Origin: Siphonodentalium dalli
Taxonomy: Eukaryota > Mollusca > Scaphopoda > Gadilida > Siphonodentaliidae
DNA length: 64,000 bases
NCBI GenBank assembly: GCA_032622095.1
Contig: CP136061.1
Span: 265,266,077 to 265,330,076, forward strand
Direction of reading: 5' to 3'
The notes below the pieces were generated by a model that ran no database searches, had not been told where the DNA came from, and saw nothing but the letters and a program-made list of their open reading frames with translations. A program made the translations under genes and the position numbers. Of the stretch, positions 24,101 through 38,758 are shown one piece after another (positions within the stretch are counted from its first letter, which is position 1; each line of letters starts with the position of its first letter).

Positions 24101-27100
24101 CTACATTTGTCAACCGATTCATAAAATTCACTCATAATGACACTCAGTACATCTTATATATACCTCACAACTATTTTGGTTCAAATCGGCGACAAAAAAA
24201 AATTGACAAATTTTGCCCCTCCCCTAGCCCGGAAAAATTTGAGCGGACCTTTGTCAAAATTTCGTGGTTTGGTCTTCTGTCTATGTTTAAGGCGCTCACA
24301 TAGACCAAATCCAGCTGTTGCGCTTCGTCTAGGAGAAGATCTGGGCACAAGCACTTTCTACACATGGACTTTATTAGTACATTTTTTGATGTTTTATAAC
24401 TTGGCCATTTCTCAACCGATTTACAAAATTCTTTCACGATTAGCATCAGAACGTCGTATAGATACACGACAGTAAAAATGGTTGGAATCGGTGACAAGAA
24501 AAAATTTGACAAATTTTGCACCCCTCCCCAGGTCAAAATTTGTTTTCGGACCTTGGTGAAAATTTCCCCGATTTGTACCCTTTCGTTAGTTAACACGATT
24601 ACGAGAACCGAATTCAGCTGCTTTGCTTTTTATAGGAGAAGATCTGGCCACAAACATTTTCCAAAAAAAATTTGTAAGGGGCATAACTCTGGAAAGCAAG
24701 TTGGGACATAAACCTAAATGCTTCGATTCCATGTAGCTTGGCAAGGTACGTAAACCTACCAAATTTCAATGTTCCACCTTTTAAACTTTCTGAGATATAA
24801 GAGTTACAAAATATATTAAGAAGCATAATAATAATAGGAAAAAATAAAAAATTGAATAACAATATACTTCCATATTAAAATATGGAAGTATAATAAGGGA
24901 ATCGCGCGGAATTGATTGGAATGTCGATAGTATGGTTTATTGACATTTCTGTGTTCAGTTGGAACGTTCTGTTGTGACCCCCACCCATGCCTCGAAATTT
25001 GACGACGCGGGTAGAAAATTCGCCATATATCGTCCAATTTTCGAGATATCGAGCTAATTTTTGCGTCATTGTGTTCGTATTTGATGCCCCTTTAATATTT
25101 AGCAGGGTCCTGGTGAGGTATTGTGGCGATATTTTACTATGTAGGCCAATATGTATGTTGTTCAGTACATACTTTTCGAATATCTCTGGCCTCCATCAAC
25201 ATGTTACGGCAAGTGGGTAATCGTTTAGAAGTACTAAAATTTCCCCACTGAATGACACCAAATACGTGACGATTGGTTGAAGGAATTTAAATTCATAGTG
25301 CATTTTCTGTAAACTTGAAGAAAAGGAAGGGGCCACAATTTGTACATTTGTCAACCGATTCATAAAATTCACTCATAATGACACTCAGTACATCTTATAT
25401 ATACCTCACAACCATTTTGGTTCAAATCGGCGACAAAAAAAAATTGACAAATTTTGCCCCTCCCCTAGCCCGGAAAAATTTGAGCGGACCTTTGTCAAAA
25501 TTTCGTGGTTTGGTCTTCTGTCTATGTTTAAGGCGCTCACATAGACCAAATCCAGCTGTTGCGCTTCGTCTAGGAGAAGATCTGGGCACAAGCACTTTCT
25601 ACACATGGACTTTATTAGTACATTTTTTGATGTTTTATAACTTGGCCATTTCTCAACCGATTTACAAAATTCTTTCACGATTAGCATCAGAACGTCGTAT
25701 AGATACACGACAGTAAAAATGGTTGGAATCGGTGACAAGAAAAAATTTGACAAATTTTGCACCCCTCCCCAGGTCAAAAATTGTTTTCGGACCTTGGTGA
25801 AAATTTCCCCGATTTGTACCCTTTCGTTAGTTAACACGATTACGAGAACCGAATTCAGCTGCTTTGCTTTTTATAGGAGAAGATCTGGCCACAAACATTT
25901 TCCAAAAAAAATTTGTAAGGGGCATAACTCTGGAAAGCAAGTTGGGACATAAACCTATATGCTTCGATTCCATGTAGCTTGGCAAGGTACGTAAACCTAC
26001 CAAATTTCAATGTTCCACCTTTTAAACTTTCTGAGATATAAGAGTTACAAAATATATTAAGAAGCATAATAATAATAGGAAAAAATAAAAAATTGAATAA
26101 CAATATACTTCCATATTAAAATATGGAAGTATAATAAGGGAATCGCGCGGAATTGATTGGAATGTCGATAGTATGGTTTATTGACATTTCTGTGTTCAGT
26201 TGGAACGTTCTGTTGTGACCCCCACCCATGCCTCGAAATTTGACGACGCGGGTAGAAAATTCGCCATATATCGTCCAATTTTCGAGATATCGAGCTAATT
26301 TTTGCGTCATTGTGTTCGTATTTGATGCCCCTTTAATATTTAGCAGGGTTCTGGTGAGGTATTGTGGCGATATTTTACTATGTAGGCCAATATGTATGTT
26401 GTTCAGTACATACTTTTCGAATATCTCTGGCCTCCATCAACATGTTACGGCAAGTGGGTAATCGTTTAGAAGTACTAAAATTTCCCCACTGAATGACACC
26501 AAATACGTGACGATTGGTTGAAGGAATTTAAATTCATAGTGCATTTTCTGTAAACTTGAAGAAAAGGAAGGGGCCACAATTTCTACATTTGTCAACCGAT
26601 TCATAAAATTCACTCATAATGACACTCAGTACATCTTATATATACCTCACAACCATTTTGGTTCAAATCGGCGACAAAAAAAAATTGACAAATTTTGCCC
26701 CTCCCCTAGCCCGGAAAAATTTGAGCGGACCTTTGTCAAAATTTCGTGGTTTGGTCTTCTGTCTATGTTTAAGGCGCTCACATAGACCAAATCCAGCTGT
26801 TGCGCTTCGTCTAGGAGAAGATCTGGGCACAAGCACTTTCTACACATGGACTTTATTAGTACATTTTTTGATGTTTTATAACTTGGCCATTTCTCAACCG
26901 ATTTACAAAATTCTTTCACGATTAGCATCAGAACGTCGTATAGATACACGACAGTAAAAATGGTTGGAATCGGTGACAAGAAAAAATTTGACAAATTTTG
27001 CACCCCTCCCCAGGTCAAAAATTGTTTTCGGACCTTGGTGAAAATTTCCCCGATTTGTACCCTTTCGTTAGTTAACACGATTACGAGAACCGAATTCAGC

Positions 27101-30100
27101 TGCTTTGCTTTTTATAGGAGAAGATCTGGCCACAAACATTTTCCAAAAAAAATTTGTAAGGGGCATAACTCTGGAAAGCAAGTTGGGACATAAACCTATA
27201 TGCTTCGATTCCATGTAGCTTGGCAAGGTACGTAAACCTACCAAATTTCAATGTTCCACCTTTTAAACTTTCTGAGATATAAGAGTTACAAAATATATTA
27301 AGAAGCATAATAATAATAGGAAAAAATAAAAAATTGAATAACAATATACTTCCATATTAAAATATGGAAGTATAATAAGGGAATCGCGCGGAATTGATTG
27401 GAATGTCGATAGTATGGTTTATTGACATTTCTGTGTTCAGTTGGAACGTTCTGTTGTGACCCCCACCCATGCCTCGAAATTTGACGACGCGGGTAGAAAA
27501 TTCGCCATATATCGTCCAATTTTCGAGATATCGAGCTAATTTTTGCGTCATTGTGTTCGTATTTGATGCCCCTTTAATATTTAGCAGGGTTCTGGTGAGG
27601 TATTGTGGCGATATTTTACTATGTAGGCCAATATGTATGTTGTTCAGTACATACTTTTCGAATATCTCTGGCCTCCATCAACATGTTACGGCAAGTGGGT
27701 AATCGTTTAGAAGTACTAAAATTTCCCCACTGAATGACACCAAATACGTGACGATTGGTTGAAGGAATTTAAATTCATAGTGCATTTTCTGTAAACTTGA
27801 AGAAAAGGAAGGGGCCACAATTTCTACATTTGTCAACCGATTCATAAAATTCACTCATAATGACACTCAGTACATCTTATATATACCTCACAACCATTTT
27901 GGTTCAAATCGGCGACAAAAAAAAATTGACAAATTTTGCCCCTCCCCTAGCCCGGAAAAATTTGAGCGGACCTTTGTCAAAATTTCGTGGTTTGGTCTTC
28001 TGTCTATGTTTAAGGCGCTCACATAGACCAAATCCAGCTGTTGCGCTTCGTCTAGGAGAAGATCTGGGCACAAGCACTTTCTACACATGGACTTTATTAG
28101 TACATTTTTTGATGTTTTATAACTTGGCCATTTCTCAACCGATTTACAAAATTCTTTCACGATTAGCATCAGAACGTCGTATAGATACACGACAGTAAAA
28201 ATGGTTGGAATCGGTGACAAGAAAAAATTTGACAAATTTTGCACCCCTCCCCAGGTCAAAAATTGTTTTCGGACCTTGGTGAAAATTTCCCCGATTTGTA
28301 CCCTTTCGTTAGTTAACACGATTACGAGAACCGAATTCAGCTGCTTTGCTTTTTATAGGAGAAGATCTGGCCACAAACATTTTCCAAAAAAAATTTGTAA
28401 GGGGCATAACTCTGGAAAGCAAGTTGGGACATAAACCTAAATGCTTCGATTCCATGTAGCTTGGCAAGGTACGTAAACCTACCAAATTTCAATGTTCCAG
28501 CTTTTAAACTTTCTGAGATATAAGAGTTACAAAATATATTAAGAAGCATAATAATAATAGGAAAAATAAAAAATTGAATAACAATATACTTCCATATTAA
28601 AATATGGAAGTATAATAAGGGAATCGCGCGGAATTGATTGGAATGTCGATAGTATGGTTTATTGACATTTCTGTGTTCAGTTGGAACGTTCTGTTGTGAC
28701 CCCCACCCATGCCTCGAAATTTGACGACGCGGGTAGAAAATTCGCCATATATCGTCCAATTTTCGAGATATCGAGCTAATTTTTGCGTCATTGTGTTCGT
28801 ATTTGATGCCCCTTTAATATTTAGCAGGGTTCTGGTGAGGTATTGTGGCGATATTTTACTATGTAGGCCAATATGTATGTTGTTCAGTACATACTTTTCG
28901 AATATCTCTGGCCTCCATCAACATGTTACGGCAAGTGGGTAATCGTTTAGAAGTACTAAAATTTCCCCACTGAATGACACCAAATACGTGACGATTGGTT
29001 GAAGGAATTTAAATTCATAGTGCATTTTCTGTAAACTTGAAGAAAAGGAAGGGGCCACAATTTCTACATTTGTCAACCGATTCATAAAATTCACTCATAA
29101 TGACACTCAGTACATCTTATATATACCTCACAACCATTTTGGTTCAAATCGGCGACAAAAAAAAATTGACAAATTTTGCCCCTCCCCTAGCCCGGAAAAA
29201 TTTGAGCGGACCTTTGTCAAAATTTCGTGGTTTGGTCTTCTGTCTATGTTTAAGGCGCTCACATAGACCAAATCCAGCTGTTGCGCTTCGTCTAGGAGAA
29301 GATCTGGGCACAAGCACTTTCTACACATGGACTTTATTAGTACATTTTTTGATGTTTTATAACTTGGCCATTTCTCAACCGATTTACAAAATTCTTTCAC
29401 GATTAGCATCAGAACGTCGTATAGATACACGACAGTAAAAATGGTTGGAATCGGTGACAAGAAAAAATTTGACAAATTTTGCACCCCTCCCCAGGTCAAA
29501 AATTGTTTTCGGACCTTGGTGAAAATTTCCCCGATTTGTACCCTTTCGTTAGTTAACACGATTACGAGAACCGAATTCAGCTGCTTTGCTTTTTATAGGA
29601 GAAGATCTGGCCACAAACATTTTCCAAAAAAAATTTGTAAGGGGCATAACTCTGGAAAGCAAGTTGGGACATAAACCTATATGCTTCGATTCCATGTAGC
29701 TTGGCAAGGTACGTAAACCTACCAAATTTCAATGTTCCACCTTTTAAACTTTCTGAGATATAAGAGTTACAAAATATATTAAGAAGCATAATAATAATAG
29801 GAAAAAATAAAAAATTGAATAACAATATACTTCCATATTAAAATATGGAAGTATAATAAGGGAATCGCGCGGAATTGATTGGAATGTCGATAGTATGGTT
29901 TATTGACATTTCTGTGTTCAGTTGGAACGTTCTGTTGTGACCCCCACCCATGCCTCGAAATTTGACGACGCGGGTAGAAAATTCGCCATATATCGTCCAA
30001 TTTTCGAGATATCGAGCTAATTTTTGCGTCATTGTGTTCGTATTTGATGCCCCTTTAATATTTAGCAGGGTTCTGGTGAGGTATTGTGGCGATATTTTAC

Positions 30101-33100
30101 TATGTAGGCCAATATGTATGTTGTTCAGTACATACTTTTCGAATATCTCTGGCCTCCATCAACATGTTACGGCAAGTGGGTAATCGTTTAGAAGTACTAA
30201 AATTTCCCCACTGAATGACACCAAATACGTGACGATTGGTTGAAGGAATTTAAATTCATAGTGCATTTTCTGTAAACTTGAAGAAAAGGAAGGGGCCACA
30301 ATTTCTACATTTGTCAACCGATTCATAAAATTCACTCATAATGACACTCAGTACATCTTATATATACCTCACAACCATTTTGGTTCAAATCGGCGACAAA
30401 AAAAAATTGACAAATTTTGCCCCTCCCCTAGCCCGGAAAAATTTGAGCGGACCTTTGTCAAAATTTCGTGGTTTGGTCTTCTGTCTATGTTTAAGGCGCT
30501 CACATAGACCAAATCCAGCTGTTGCGCTTCGTCTAGGAGAAGATCTGGGCACAAGCACTTTCTACACATGGACTTTATTAGTACATTTTTTGATGTTTTA
30601 TAACTTGGCCATTTCTCAACCGATTTACAAAATTCTTTCACGATTAGCATCAGAACGTCGTATAGATACACGACAGTAAAAATGGTTGGAATCGGTGACA
30701 AGAAAAAATTTGACAAATTTTGCACCCCTCCCCAGGTCAAAAATTGTTTTCGGACCTTGGTGAAAATTTCCCCGATTTGTACCCTTTCGTTAGTTAACAC
30801 GATTACGAGAACCGAATTCAGCTGCTTTGCTTTTTATAGGAGAAGATCTGGCCACAAACATTTTCCAAAAAAAATTTGTAAGGGGCATAACTCTGGAAAG
30901 CAAGTTGGGACATAAACCTAAATGCTTCGATTCCATGTAGCTTGGCAAGGTACGTAAACCTACCAAATTTCAATGTTCCAGCTTTTAAACTTTCTGAGAT
31001 ATAAGAGTTACAAAATATATTAAGAAGCATAATAATAATAGGAAAAATAAAAAATTGAATAACAATATACTTCCATATTAAAATATGGAAGTATAATAAG
31101 GGAATCGCGCGGAATTGATTGGAATGTCGATAGTATGGTTTATTGACATTTCTGTGTTCAGTTGGAACGTTCTGTTGTGACCCCCACCCATGCCTCGAAA
31201 TTTGACGACGCGGGTAGAAAATTCGCCATATATCGTCCAATTTTCGAGATATCGAGCTAATTTTTGCGTCATTGTGTTCGTATTTGATGCCCCTTTAATA
31301 TTTAGCAGGGTTCTGGTGAGGTATTGTGGCGATATTTTACTATGTAGGCCAATATGTATGTTGTTCAGTACATACTTTTCGAATATCTCTGGCCTCCATC
31401 AACATGTTACGGCAAGTGGGTAATCGTTTAGAAGTACTAAAATTTCCCCACTGAATGACACCAAATACGTGACGATTGGTTGAAGGAATTTAAATTCATA
31501 GTGCATTTTCTGTAAACTTGAAGAAAAGGAAGGGGCCACAATTTGTACATTTGTCAACCGATTCATAAAATTCACTCATAATGACACTCAGTACATCTTA
31601 TATATACCTCACAACCATTTTGGTTCAAATCGGCGACAAAAAAAAATTGACAAATTTTGCCCCTCCCCTAGCCCGGAAAAATTTGAGCGGACCTTTGTCA
31701 AAATTTCGTGGTTTGGTCTTCTGTCTATGTTTAAGGCGCTCACATAGACCAAATCCAGCTGTTGCGCTTCGTCTAGGAGAAGATCTGGGCACAAGCACTT
31801 TCTACACATGGACTTTATTAGTACATTTTTTGATGTTTTATAACTTGGCCATTTCTCAACCGATTTACAAAATTCTTTCACGATTAGCATCAGAACGTCG
31901 TATAGATACACGACAGTAAAAATGGTTGGAATCGGTGACAAGAAAAAATTTGACAAATTTTGCACCCCTCCCCAGGTCAAAAATTGTTTTCGGACCTTGG
32001 TGAAAATTTCCCCGATTTGTACCCTTTCGTTAGTTAACACGATTACGAGAACCGAATTCAGCTGCTTTGCTTTTTATAGGAGAAGATCTGGCCACAAACA
32101 TTTTCCAAAAAAAATTTGTAAGGGGCATAACTCTGGAAAGCAAGTTGGGACATAAACCTAAATGCTTCGATTCCATGTAGCTTGGCAAGGTACGTAAACC
32201 TACCAAATTTCAATGTTCCACCTTTTAAACTTTCTGAGATATAAGAGTTACAAAATATATTAAGAAGCATAATAATAATAGGAAAAATAAAAAATTGAAT
32301 AACAATATACTTCCATATTAAAATATGGAAGTATAATAAGGGAATCGCGCGGAATTGATTGGAATGTCGATAGTATGGTTTATTGACATTTCTGTGTTCA
32401 GTTGGAAAGTTCTGTTGTGACCCCCACCCATGCCTCGAAATTTGACGACGCGGGTAGAAAATTCGCCATATATCGTCCAATTTTCGAGATATCGAGCTAA
32501 TTTTTGCGTCATTGTGTTCGTATTTGATGCCCCTTTAATATTTAGCAGGGTTCTGGTGAGGTATTGTGGCGATATTTTACTATGTAGGCCAATATGTATG
32601 TTGTTCAGTACATACTTTTCGAATATCTCTGGCCTCCATCAACATGTTACGGCAAGTGGGTAATCGTTTAGAAGTACTAAAATTTCCCCACTGAATGACA
32701 CCAAATACGTGACGATTGGTTGAAGGAATTTAAATTCATAGTGCATTTTCTGTAAACTTGAAGAAAAGGAAGGGGCCACAATTTCTACATTTGTCAACCG
32801 ATTCATAAAATTCACTCATAATGACACTCAGTACATCTTATATATACCTCACAACCATTTTGGTTCAAATCGGCGACAAAAAAAAATTGACAAATTTTGC
32901 CCCTCCCCTAGCCCGGAAAAATTTGAGCGGACCTTTGTCAAAATTTCGTGGTTTGGTCTTCTGTCTATGTTTAAGGCGCTCACATAGACCAAATCCAGCT
33001 GTTGCGCTTCGTCTAGGAGAAGATCTGGGCACAAGCACTTTCTACACATGGACTTTATTAGTACATTTTTTGATGTTTTATAACTTGGCCATTTCTCAAC

Positions 33101-36100
33101 CGATTTACAAAATTCTTTCACGATTAGCATCAGAACGTCGTATAGATACACGACAGTAAAAATGGTTGGCATCGGTGACAAGAAAAAATTTGACAAATTT
33201 TGCACCCCTCCCCAGGTCAAAAATTGTTTTCGGACCTTGGTGAAAATTTCCCCGATTTGTACCCTTTCGTTAGTTAACACGATTACGAGAACCGAATTCA
33301 GCTGCTTTGCTTTTTATAGGAGAAGATCTGGCCACAAACATTTTCCAAAAAAAATTTGTAAGGGGCATAACTCTGGAAAGCAAGTTGGGACATAAACCTA
33401 AATGCTTCGATTCCATGTAGCTTGGCAAGGTACGTAAACCTACCAAATTTCAATGTTCCACCTTTTAAACTTTCTGAGATATAAGAGTTACAAAATATAT
33501 TAAGAAGCATAATAATAATAGGAAAAATAAAAAATTGAATAACAATATACTTCCATATTAAAATATGGAAGTATAATAAGGGAATCGCGCGGAATTGATT
33601 GGAATGTCGATAGTATGGTTTATTGACATTTCTGTGTTCAGTTGGAACGTTCTGTTGTGACCCCCACCCATGCCTCGAAATTTGACGACGCGGGTAGAAA
33701 ATTCGCCATATATCGTCCAATTTTCGAGATATCGAGCTAATTTTTGCGTCATTGTGTTCGTATTTGATGCCCCTTTAATATTTAGCAGGGTTCTGGTGAG
33801 GTATTGTGGCGATATTTTACTATGTAGGCCAATATGTATGTTGTTCAGTACATACTTTTCGAATATCTCTGGCCTCCATCAACATGTTACGGCAAGTGGG
33901 TAATCGTTTAGAAGTACTAAAATTTCCCCACTGAATGACACCAAATACGTGACGATTGGTTGAAGGAATTTAAATTCATAGTGCATTTTCTGTAAACTTG
34001 AAGAAAAGGAAGGGGCCACAATTTCTACATTTGTCAACCGATTCATAAAATTCACTCATAATGACACTCAGTACATCTTATATATACCTCACAACCATTT
34101 TGGTTCAAATCGGCGACAAAAAAAAATTGACAAATTTTGCCCCTCCCCTAGCCCGGAAAAATTTGAGCGGACCTTTGTCAAAATTTCGTGGTTTGGTCTT
34201 CTGTCTATGTTTAAGGCGCTCACATAGACCAAATCCAGCTGTTGCGCTTCGTCTAGGAGAAGATCTGGGCACAAGCACTTTCTACACATGGACTTTATTA
34301 GTACATTTTTTTATGTTTTATAACTTGGCCATTTCTCAACCGATTTACAAAATTCTTTCACGATTAGCATCAGAACGTCGTATAGATACACGACAGTAAA
34401 AATGGTTGGAATCGGTGACAAGAAAAAATTTGACAAATTTTGCACCCCTCCCCAGGTCAAAAATTGTTTTCGGACCTTGGTGAAAATTTCCCCGATTTGT
34501 ACCCTTTCGTTAGTTAACACGATTACGAGAACCGAATTCAGCTGCTTTGCTTTTTATAGGAGAAGATCTGGCCACAAACATTTTCCAAAAAAAATTTGTA
34601 AGGGGCATAACTCTGGAAAGCAAGTTGGGACATAAACCTAAATGCTTCGATTCCATGTAGCTTGGCAAGGTACGTAAACCTACCAAATTTCAATGTTCCA
34701 GCTTTTAAACTTTCTGAGATATAAGAGTTACAAAATATATTAAGAAGCATAATAATAATAGGAAAAATAAAAAATTGAATAACAATATACTTCCATATTA
34801 AAATATGGAAGTATAATAAGGGAATCGCGAGGAATTGATTGGAATGTCGATAGTATGGTTTATTGACATTTCTGTGTTCAGTTGGAAAGTTCTGTTGTGA
34901 CCCCCACCCATGCCTCGAAATTTGACGACGCGGGTAGAAAATTCGCCATATATCGTCCAATTTTCGAGATATCGAGCTAATTTTTGCGTCATTGTGTTCG
35001 TATTTGATGCCCCTTTAATATTTAGCAGGGTTCTGGTGAGGTATTGTGGCGATATTTTACTATGTAGGCCAATATGTATGTTGTTCAGTACATACTTTTC
35101 GAATATCTCTGGCCTCCATCAACATGTTACGGCAAGTGGGTAATCGTTTAGAAGTACTAAAATTTCCCCACTGAATGACACCAAATACGTGACGATTGGT
35201 TGAAGGAATTTAAATTCATAGTGCATTTTCTGTAAACTTGAAGAAAAGGAAGGGGCCACAATTTCTACATTTGTCAACCGATTCATAAAATTCACTCATA
35301 ATGACACTCAGTACATCTTATATATACCTCACAACCATTTTGGTTCAAATCGGCGACAAAAAAAAATTGACAAATTTTGCCCCTCCCCTAGCCCGGAAAA
35401 ATTTGAGCGGACCTTTGTCAAAATTTCGTGGTTTGGTCTTCTGTCTATGTTTAAGGCGCTCACATAGACCAAATCCAGCTGTTGCGCTTCGTCTAGGAGA
35501 AGATCTGGGCACAAGCACTTTCTACACATGGACTTTATTAGTACATTTTTTGATGTTTTATAACTTGGCCATTTCTCAACCGATTTACAAAATTCTTTCA
35601 CGATTAGCATCAGAACGTCGTATAGATACACGACAGTAAAAATGGTTGGAATCGGTGACAAGAAAAAATTTGACAAATTTTGCACCCCTCCCCAGGTCAA
35701 AAATTGTTTTCGGACCTTGGTGAAAATTTCCCCGATTTGTACCCTTTCGTTAGTTAACACGATTACGAGAACCGAATTCAGCTGCTTTGCTTTTTATAGG
35801 AGAAGATCTGGCCACAAACATTTTCCAAAAAAAATTTGTAAGGGGCATAACTCTGGAAAGCAAGTTGGGACATAAACCTAAATGCTTCGATTCCATGTAG
35901 CTTGGCAAGGTACGTAAACCTACCAAATTTCAATGTTCCACCTTTTAAACTTTCTGAGATATAAGAGTTACAAAATATATTAAGAAGCATAATAATAATA
36001 GGAAAAATAAAAAATTGAATAACAATATACTTCCATATTAAAATATGGAAGTATAATAAGGGAATCGCGCGGAATTGATTGGAATGTCGATAGTATGGTT

Positions 36101-38535
36101 TATTGACATTTCTGTGTTCAGTTGGAAAGTTCTGTTGTGACCCCCACCCATGCCTCGAAATTTGACGACGCGGGTAGAAAATTCGCCATATATCGTCCAA
36201 TTTTCGAGATATCGAGCTAATTTTTGCGTCATTGTGTTCGTATTTGATGCCCCTTTAATATTTAGCAGGGTTCTGGTGAGGTATTGTGGCGATATTTTAC
36301 TATGTAGGCCAATATGTATGTTGTTCAGTACATACTTTTCGAATATCTCTGGCCTCCATCAACATGTTACGGCAAGTGGGTAATCGTTTAGAAGTACTAA
36401 AATTTCCCCACTGAATGACACCAAATACGTGACGATTGGTTGAAGGAATTTAAATTCATAGTGCATTTTCTGTAAACTTGAAGAAAAGGAAGGGGCCACA
36501 ATTTCTACATTTGTCAACCGATTCATAAAATTCACTCATAATGACACTCAGTACATCTTATATATACCTCACAACCATTTTGGTTCAAATCGGCGACAAA
36601 AAAAAATTGACAAATTTTGCCCCTCCCCTAGCCCGGAAAAATTTGAGCGGACCTTTGTCAAAATTTCGTGGTTTGGTCTTCTGTCTATGTTTAAGGCGCT
36701 CACATAGACCAAATCCAGCTGTTGCGCTTCGTCTAGGAGAAGATCTGGGCACAAGCACTTTCTACACATGGACTTTATTAGTACATTTTTTGATGTTTTA
36801 TAACTTGGCCATTTCTCAACCGATTTACAAAATTCTTTCACGATTAGCATCAGAACGTCGTATAGATACACGACAGTAAAAATGGTTGGCATCGGTGACA
36901 AGAAAAAATTTGACAAATTTTGCACCCCTCCCCAGGTCAAAAATTGTTTTCGGACCTTGGTGAAAATTTCCCCGATTTGTACCCTTTCGTTAGTTAACAC
37001 GATTACGAGAACCGAATTCAGCTGCTTTGCTTTTTATAGGAGAAGATCTGGCCACAAACATTTTCCAAAAAAAATTTGTAAGGGGCATAACTCTGGAAAG
37101 CAAGTTGGGACATAAACCTAAGTGCTTCGATTCCATGTAGCTTGGCAAGGTACGTAAACCTACCAAATTTCAATGTTCCACCTTTTAAACTTTCTGAGAT
37201 ATAAGAGTTACAAAATATATTAAGAAGCATAATAATAATAGGAAAAATAAAAAATTGAATAACAATATACTTCCATATTAAAATATGGAAGTATAATAAG
37301 GGAATCGCGCGGAATTGATTGGAATGTCGATAGTATGGTTTATTGACATTTCTGTGTTCAGTTGGAACGTTCTGTTGTGACCCCCACCCATGCCTCGAAA
37401 TTTGACGACGCGGGTAGAAAATTCGCCATATATCGTCCAATTTTCGAGATATCGAGCTAATTTTTGCGTCATTGTGTTCGTATTTGATGCCCCTTTAATA
37501 TTTAGCAGGGTTCTGGTGAGGTATTGTGGCGATATTTTACTATGTAGGCCAATATGTATGTTGTTCAGTACATACTTTTCGAATATCTCTGGCCTCCATC
37601 AACATGTTACGGCAAGTGGGTAATCGTTTAGAAGTACTAAAATTTCCCCACTGAATGACACCAAATACGTGACGATTGGTTGAAGGAATTTAAATTCATA
37701 GTGCATTTTCTGTAAACTTGAAGAAAAGGAAGGGGCCACAATTTCTACATTTGTCAACCGATTCATAAAATTCACTCATAATGACACTCAGTACATCTTA
37801 TATATACCTCACAACCATTTTGGTTCAAATCGGCGACAAAAAAAAATTGACAAATTTTGCCCCTCCCCTAGCCCGGAAAAATTTGAGCGGACCTTTGTCA
37901 AAATTTCGTGGTTTGGTCTTCTGTCTATGTTTAAGGCGCTCACATAGACCAAATCCAGCTGTTGCGCTTCGTCTAGGAGAAGATCTGGGCACAAGCACTT
38001 TCTACACATGGACTTTATTAGTACATTTTTTGATGTTTTATAACTTGGCCATTTCTCAACCGATTTACAAAATTCTTTCACGATTAGCATCAGAACGTCG
38101 TATAGATACACGACAGTAAAAATGGTTGGAATCGGTGACAAGAAAAAATTTGACAAATTTTGCACCCCTCCCCAGGTCAAAAATTGTTTTCGGACCTTGG
38201 TGAAAATTTCCCCGATTTGTACCCTTTCGTTAGTTAACACGATTACGAGAACCGAATTCAGCTGCTTTGCTTTTTATAGGAGAAGATCTGGCCACAAACA
38301 TTTTCCAAAAAAAATTTGTAAGGGGCATAACTCTGGAAAGCAAGTTGGGACATAAACCTAAATGCTTCGATTCCATGTAGCTTGGCAAGGTACGTAAACC
38401 TACCAAATTTCAATGTTCCACCTTTTAAACTTTCTGAGATATAAGAGTTACAAAATATATTAAGAAGCATAATAATAATAGGAAAAATAAAAAATTGAAT
38501 AACAATATACTTCCATATTAAAATATGGAAGTATA
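21170..38535 (-). repeat. Tandem array, 14 x 1240/1241-bp B modules
   Basis: Fourteen full head-to-tail units total 17366 bp, with six units of 1241 bp and eight of 1240 bp. The length difference is one A in the GGAAAAA(A)TAAAAAATTG leader. Each plus-strand unit runs from TAAGGGAATCGCGCGG to a perfect 30-nt hairpin (14-bp arms, AA loop). Single-base variants show dimer and trimer higher-order patterns. An internal ~302-bp diverged duplication is visible (GGTT anchor at 21696 and 21998). Recurrent small ORFs on both strands are repeat artefacts. Confidence 0.97.
38506..38535 (-). other. 5' terminus of element B1
   Basis: A perfect B-type palindrome (arms 38506-38519 and 38522-38535) is followed by ATAATAATAACAATG and an A1-subtype leader instead of another B body. 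This is the right-hand junction of the insertion whose CTAG end is at 17389. Confidence 0.8.
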
Positions 38536-38758
38536 ATAATAATAATAACAATGAAAAATAATCGCAAAAGGGCCATAACTCCGCCAAGAAACATTGGGCG
38601 GAAATCCGGATACCATTATATGTAGTAAACCTTCGATGCCTACATTCGCTAGAGATTTCGCGTTCCTACTGCAATCAGTTTCTGATTATTTCGAAATAAA
38701 CGGAAAACGACCTCAGTAGAAAAACAATATACTTCCTTGGTTACACCATGGAAGTATA
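38536..38758 (-). repeat. Displaced A1 leader with A1 5' terminus
   Basis: This leader matches 15661-15868 across its length by eye, including TATATGTAGTAAAC and TCTGATTATTTCG, and is unlike the W or Y leaders. Palindrome 38728-38758 is the A1 5' end. It is followed at once by a Y-subtype leader. Confidence 0.8.

Larger units (their letters stand above)
17389..38535 (-). mobile_element. Element B1: complete B-family Helitron-like element with 14 body modules
   Basis: The minus-strand order is 5' palindrome 38506-38535, fourteen 1240/1241-bp modules, a partial module, a 3.1-kb unique 3' segment, the 3' palindrome and CTAG at 17389. It is 21.1 kb long. It lies in the (TTA)n between body 15869-17388 and leader 38536-38758 of A1, whose two sides share A1-private variants. 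It has no domain-bearing ORF. Confidence 0.8.
12446..38758 (-). mobile_element. Element A1: complete A-family Helitron-like element, itself split by B1
   Basis: On the minus strand the order is 5' palindrome 38728-38758, leader 38536-38727, [B1 inserted 17389-38535], body 15869-17388, palindrome and leader 15661-15868, partial body ~15009-15660, unique 3' segment 12446-~15008, CTAG. Without B1 it is about 5.2 kb. The leaders at 15661 and 38551 share private variants (TATATGTAGTAAAC, TCTGATTATTTCG) although 23 kb apart. Both bodies share GTTCATGGAATC and ATAAACTGAC. The element sits in the (TTA)n of Y. No helicase or Rep coding sequence is present, so it is non-autonomous. Confidence 0.78.

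Noticed and set aside
21170-38535. CRISPR array or phage-like repeats
   Set aside because: The units are over 1.2 kb, nearly identical throughout, and have no short repeat/variable spacer pattern. The DNA is eukaryotic.
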